Notes under the pieces: model-generated
The model's input: the letters and a program-made list of their open reading frames with translations, nothing else
Databases searched by the model: none
What the model was told of the DNA's origin: nothing
Program-made: the position numbers and the translations under genes
Shown here: positions 61,103 through 64,000 of the stretch, piece by piece
How the letters are laid out: every line of letters begins with the position of its first letter
How positions within the stretch are numbered: position 1 is the first letter of the stretch
DNA from: Vibrio sp. YMD68
GTDB taxonomy: Bacteria; Pseudomonadota; Gammaproteobacteria; Enterobacterales; Vibrionaceae
Assembly: GCF_029958905.1 (NCBI RefSeq)
Contig: NZ_CP124614.1
Coordinates: forward strand, 868,001-932,000
Direction: 5' to 3'
Length of the DNA stretch: 64,000 nucleotides

Positions 61103-62275
61103 ATGTCAGCACAAGCAGAAGGTAGAGGCTTAATACACAAAGGAGATAAAACGACGACAGGAGGTGTCGTTACATCTGGTGTAGGGAATGTCATGTTTAT
61201 AGGTGAGGGAGTCACACAAACAGGCATGACCGCCACATGCCCAAGCTGCAAAAAAGGGCAAGGAGAGATCACACCATTAAAACCTATCCCCGTTATCGTT
61301 GACGGGGTTCAAGCAGCCTTACATGGGGATATTGTCGCTTGTGGTTGCCCCTACGGCTCTAACACGCTAATCGCTTCACCTGGAGCCATGTCTTTCACAA
61401 AAGGCAGCGACGGTAACATTCACGGTTTTAAGCCACATGCTAACGCTCAAGAGATGGAAGCTTCCTATCAAGCAATGGTTGATTCCGTTGGTGGTCGTTA
61501 TGCAGGAACGCCACCAACTAACGCAGCGCAACAAGCCTACAGTTTCACAGAAAAGGAATGGAACGACGATTTACAGAAGCAAGCGAAAGAATACCAGTGG
61601 GACACGTCTCAACAAGAGAACGTTAGCATTGCAGTTCTAACCATTGAAGAAGCCAATGAGTATTTAGATTTACTCATCAAAGACACCCACGGACAGCTTT
61701 CTACAGGCAAAGACTACACGGGCGTAGGCATGGGACTTAAAGGCGCTTATGAGGTCACTAAAGAGCTTGGAGGATGGGGAGCAACCGCTAAAGCGGTTAA
61801 CATTAACGGCGTAATGAATATTGTGGTTGAAAACTACAAGCCTCGATATTTAGACCTTGATATTCGTTGGCAAGAAGCCACGCCTCAAATGCTGAAAATT
61901 GGTCACGCTCTGAATACCGTTCAAGGTAATGTTAGTTTTTTGAGAGGGAACGTCTTTGTAGAAATAGTGTTTAGTGGTGCAGTGAACTCCGTTGACTACA
62001 TGCTGCACAATGAGAAGACGCTAGGCGAAGTGGTGGGGCAATTTACTGCGGATGTGACTAAAGGGGTAGTGGCTGGCGTGATCGCTCAAGGAGCTACTTG
62101 GGTGTTAAGAGCGGGGTTAATTTGGGCTTTTTCCACACCACCAACAGCATTATTACTCGGATTCTTTGCAATAAGTGCATTCTACATTGGCAATAAAATA
62201 TCTAATTTCGATAAGCAACATGAATACACTACCCCAATGAAGAAAGAAATTGAGAGATTAATTGATGAAGATTAG
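61103..62275 (+). CDS. PAAR-domain protein, probable type VI secretion effector
   Basis: 390 residues. Residues 1-100 form a PAAR/spike-tip domain: GRGLIHKGDKTTTGGVVTSG, a CPSC pair (Cys46/49), His74, and a CGC pair (Cys80/82) before YGSNTLIAS, consistent with zinc-binding PAAR proteins that cap VgrG. Residues 100-300 are a helical linker. Residues about 320-363 include two hydrophobic stretches (GVVAGVIAQGATWVLRAGLI and PPTALLLGFFAISAFYIG), suggesting a membrane-active C-terminal toxin. The adjacent membrane-protein gene overlaps it and is a plausible immunity protein. No T6SS core gene is nearby. Confidence 0.75.
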   Translation: MSAQAEGRGLIHKGDKTTTGGVVTSGVGNVMFIGEGVTQTGMTATCPSCKKGQGEITPLKPIPVIVDGVQAALHGDIVACGCPYGSNTLIASPGAMSFTKGSDGNIHGFKPHANAQEMEASYQAMVDSVGGRYAGTPPTNAAQQAYSFTEKEWNDDLQKQAKEYQWDTSQQENVSIAVLTIEEANEYLDLLIKDTHGQLSTGKDYTGVGMGLKGAYEVTKELGGWGATAKAVNINGVMNIVVENYKPRYLDLDIRWQEATPQMLKIGHALNTVQGNVSFLRGNVFVEIVFSGAVNSVDYMLHNEKTLGEVVGQFTADVTKGVVAGVIAQGATWVLRAGLIWAFSTPPTALLLGFFAISAFYIGNKISNFDKQHEYTTPMKKEIERLIDED

Positions 62276-62690
62276 TCGCTCAAGATCCTTTGTTTTCTTA
62301 TTAATTTTCGCCTCATTCTCCTTTTTATCAATCTATGATGTCATAGACATTTGGAATACCTATAAAGTATCTAGCAATAGAGTAGTCATAAGTGGAACAA
62401 TCAACGATGCATCAACATTTGCTTTTGCTTGGTCAATGTTTGTTGTGTCTATATTGATGATGATCTGTTGTATCACGGGGAAAAAACTACTCTGGATACC
62501 TAAAATATTTCTAATAATCCTAGGAGGGATAACAGTGTTGGCTTTCTTCTTGGGTTGGGGAGTGAATGTGGCATTAAAAGAAAAACTTTACGAGCAAGGC
62601 TACATCGAATGCACATCAGAGCGAGAGCTTACGTTGAAACACTCAAGTAGAACGTATGCTTTAGACCCTAGTCTGTGCGAGGCTAAGTAA
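62265..62690 (+). CDS. Small membrane protein, probable immunity protein
   Basis: 141 residues from ATG at 62265 (11 bases inside the effector stop; a TTG at 62262 is also possible). Three hydrophobic helices, about 8-25, 52-70 and 77-98, precede a tail with GYIECTSERE and YALDPSLCEAK that resembles small membrane immunity proteins (DUF1240-like). The overlap makes co-translation with the effector likely and fits neutralisation of a membrane-targeting toxin. Confidence 0.65.
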   Translation: MKISRSRSFVFLLIFASFSFLSIYDVIDIWNTYKVSSNRVVISGTINDASTFAFAWSMFVVSILMMICCITGKKLLWIPKIFLIILGGITVLAFFLGWGVNVALKEKLYEQGYIECTSERELTLKHSSRTYALDPSLCEAK

Positions 62691-62728
62691 TTACCTTACA
62701 ACAGAGCCCCTTCTGCTTAACCAATTCT

Positions 62729-62755
62729 AAGGTGTGTGCCACTGGCACACGCCTT
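62729..62755. repeat. Hairpin after the immunity gene
   Basis: 12-bp stem AAGGTGTGTGCC/GGCACACGCCTT (one wobble), loop ACT, no T-run. Likely a stability element or weak terminator. Confidence 0.5.
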
Positions 62756-62856
62756 CCTTCGCGCGACTCCCTCACCATGTTATCCCTGGCACTGTATCAT
62801 TTGGGAATAGCAGTACAGTACAATGCGTGCCTATTTTAATAACATAGGGTTCTTAC

Positions 62857-63195
62857 ATGGCTTTTTCTGAATTTGAACACGCTCGGTACAGCAAGATATT
62901 GAATGCCTTCATTGAAGAGCTCCGTCCACAAGCCAATATTCGACATGAATTAGATATAGAAGGCGAACTCACCAATCAAACTATCGAAATCAGAGAGAGC
63001 CTCGCTAGCTGGGACCGTTCGACAGAAAAGCAGTATAGGTCCGTCGCGAAAATAACCTACGTTCGTACACAGCAGAGCTGGCGCCTCTATTGGATGTGAG
63101 CCAGTGGCAAATGGGAGAAGTACGACGCGTTTTACCATTTAGAGCAAGCGCTAGAAGCTATAAGGAAAGACCAATATGGCTGCTTTTGGGGATAG
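62857..63195 (+). pseudogene. DUF3024 family protein with in-frame stop
   Basis: The 5' part reads MAFSEFEHARYSKILNAFIE and resembles DUF3024. An in-frame TGA at 63097-63099 interrupts it after RLYWM, yet the frame continues with ASGKWEKYDAFYHLEQALEA to a natural stop at 63195, conserved C-terminus included. So this looks like a recently inactivated DUF3024 gene (a CGA to TGA change would suffice). Confidence 0.7.
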
Positions 63196-63275
63196 CATAA
63201 TCCTCTTGACCTATCTAGCTAAACTCAATCAGACAGCTCCCGCCTCCTTCCTACTTTTTGGCGAGCGATGGAAGG

Positions 63276-63554
63276 TTAGTGTTTACTTAGCCCAGAAGGG
63301 CTCTGGTCCTTACCGGTATTGACTCGTCTAGGGTAATGTTCTTCGGGAATGGTAATATTAATAAGAGACTCATCAATATTACTTAAACTAACAATCAATC
63401 TAACCTTATCAAATCCAATAACCACACTGACACAGTCAGTAGAGGTAGATAACCCATCTACTTTAAGATACACAGAGTGTTCACGCTCAAAGAGAGACCT
63501 TCCTTGTAAACGACTTAAATACAACCAAACGGTTAACTGACTCTTTCCTCGTGG
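63276..63554 (-). pseudogene. Possible gene remnant
   Basis: A minus-strand frame encodes about 90 residues (FEREHSVYLKVDGLSTSTDC, SLSNIDESLINITIPEEHY). Upstream of base 63554 the same frame has ATG...MTLPIK then TAA before NNPRGKSQLTVW, so a CAA to TAA change may have broken it. No family recognised, no ribosome site: low confidence. Confidence 0.25.
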
Positions 63555-64000
63555 ATTGTTTTACTTGATAGGCAGTGTCATGTTTGAACTCATTCGATGG
63601 TGCTCAATGTGATAATCACCTAAAAAGATGAATGGGCTTATGCGAGCCCTCTTACTTGGATTGAAGTCTTCATGCCAAGCAGATATCAGCGGTGCCTAGT
63701 ATCGCTAAGTGATGTGTTAAATATCACACAGAAAGGCATCCACAGCACTTAAGTGGTATTGTTGAAGCGATGCGTTCTCTTACCGGTTGGTATTGCGATG
63801 AGATTTTGGAGACGATGAGACTTAGGGTTTAATCCTTTAATGTTTAACTTGTAACTGTAGGCTCTCTTTAGAGGTGAGACTGCGCTCGCTTATCTGAATC
63901 GTTGGATTGTTATCGTTCCCTAATTCGAAATCCATTAATCAAATACAACCACCCTGCCTTATATGAAATCCATTATCGGCAGGGCCATATCATGCAATGC
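63555..64000. other. Island end without supported genes
   Basis: About 445 bp with no credible ORF. A short frame reading RHPQHLSGIVEAM and LTGWYCDEIL ends near 63830; it may be a degraded gene but I cannot support it. Confidence 0.35.

Noticed and set aside
62715..62790. Integron attC-like site after the immunity gene
   Set aside because: There is a GCTTAAC element and a hairpin, but no GTTRRRY core at the other side, so attC is not supported.
63700..63835. Frame reading LSGIVEAMRSLTGWYCDEIL, possibly a transposase or other gene end
   Set aside because: Only about 40 residues, interrupted by stops upstream, and no recognisable family.

Overview
The window is chromosomal DNA of a Vibrio or a very close Vibrionaceae relative. 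The evidence is luxO-luxU beside uvrB, the sodium-motor gene motY divergent from rnt, an Rsx/Rnf operon, and gene orders (zntA-udp-metG-mrp-udk and a VC2046-like gene-sodB-grxD-topB-deacetylase) that I recognise from Vibrio genomes. No rRNA, CRISPR array or intact insertion sequence is seen.

Layout. 1-12000 is central metabolism: the 3' end of a Nif3/YbgI gene, gltA on the minus strand, and a long plus-strand TCA block sdhCDAB-sucABCD. 12000-16300 holds an antiporter, rnt/motY, a Fur-box-preceded DUF2753-type gene and gloA. 16300-23140 is the minus-strand operon rsxABCDGE-nth-gloA, with a large tandem-repeat tail in RsxC, followed by tRNA-Asn. 24000-29000 is uvrB (with a LexA box), the quorum-sensing phosphorelay pair luxO-luxU, and a YvcK-type gene. 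29200-32150 is a molybdenum cofactor operon moaABCDE led by a probable Moco riboswitch, followed by a small NrtS-like nitrate transporter. 32700-46750 holds a CBS protein, a MATE transporter, zntA with a MerR-type promoter, udp, metG, mrp/apbC, udk, an AsmA-like gene and a corrinoid adenosyltransferase. 46900-56360 holds a universal stress protein, a low-molecular-weight phosphatase, two SDR genes (one catalytically degenerate), sodB, grxD, topB, a DUF3080 lipoprotein, an unannotated 41-residue membrane protein beneath a Fur box, and a histone-deacetylase-family gene.

At 56448 the core ends on a 14-base sequence that matches the 3' end of a tRNA-Ser and lies next to a terminator. This looks like an integration (att) scar. 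Everything to its right looks like accessory DNA: a DUF723-like zinc-ribbon protein, a ribbon-helix-helix-like protein, a translationally coupled pair of unknown winged-helix-like proteins, a protein with two tandem AlpA-type DNA-binding domains, and then a PAAR-domain protein with a hydrophobic C-terminus overlapping a small membrane-protein gene. I read that last pair as a type VI secretion effector and its immunity protein. The island end contains a broken DUF3024 gene and about 500 bases with no gene I can support. The island's recombinase and its second att end are not in the window.

How it fits together: most of the window is conserved housekeeping with clear regulatory signals (LexA, Fur, ZntR, LuxO, CRP, Moco). 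The most novel material is the tRNA-Ser island with its effector-immunity pair and unknown DNA-binding module, the Fur-box/41-aa protein/SDR/DUF3080 cluster, the RsxC repeat tail, and a luxO upstream region that has a perfect LuxO-binding site but no recognisable qrr1.
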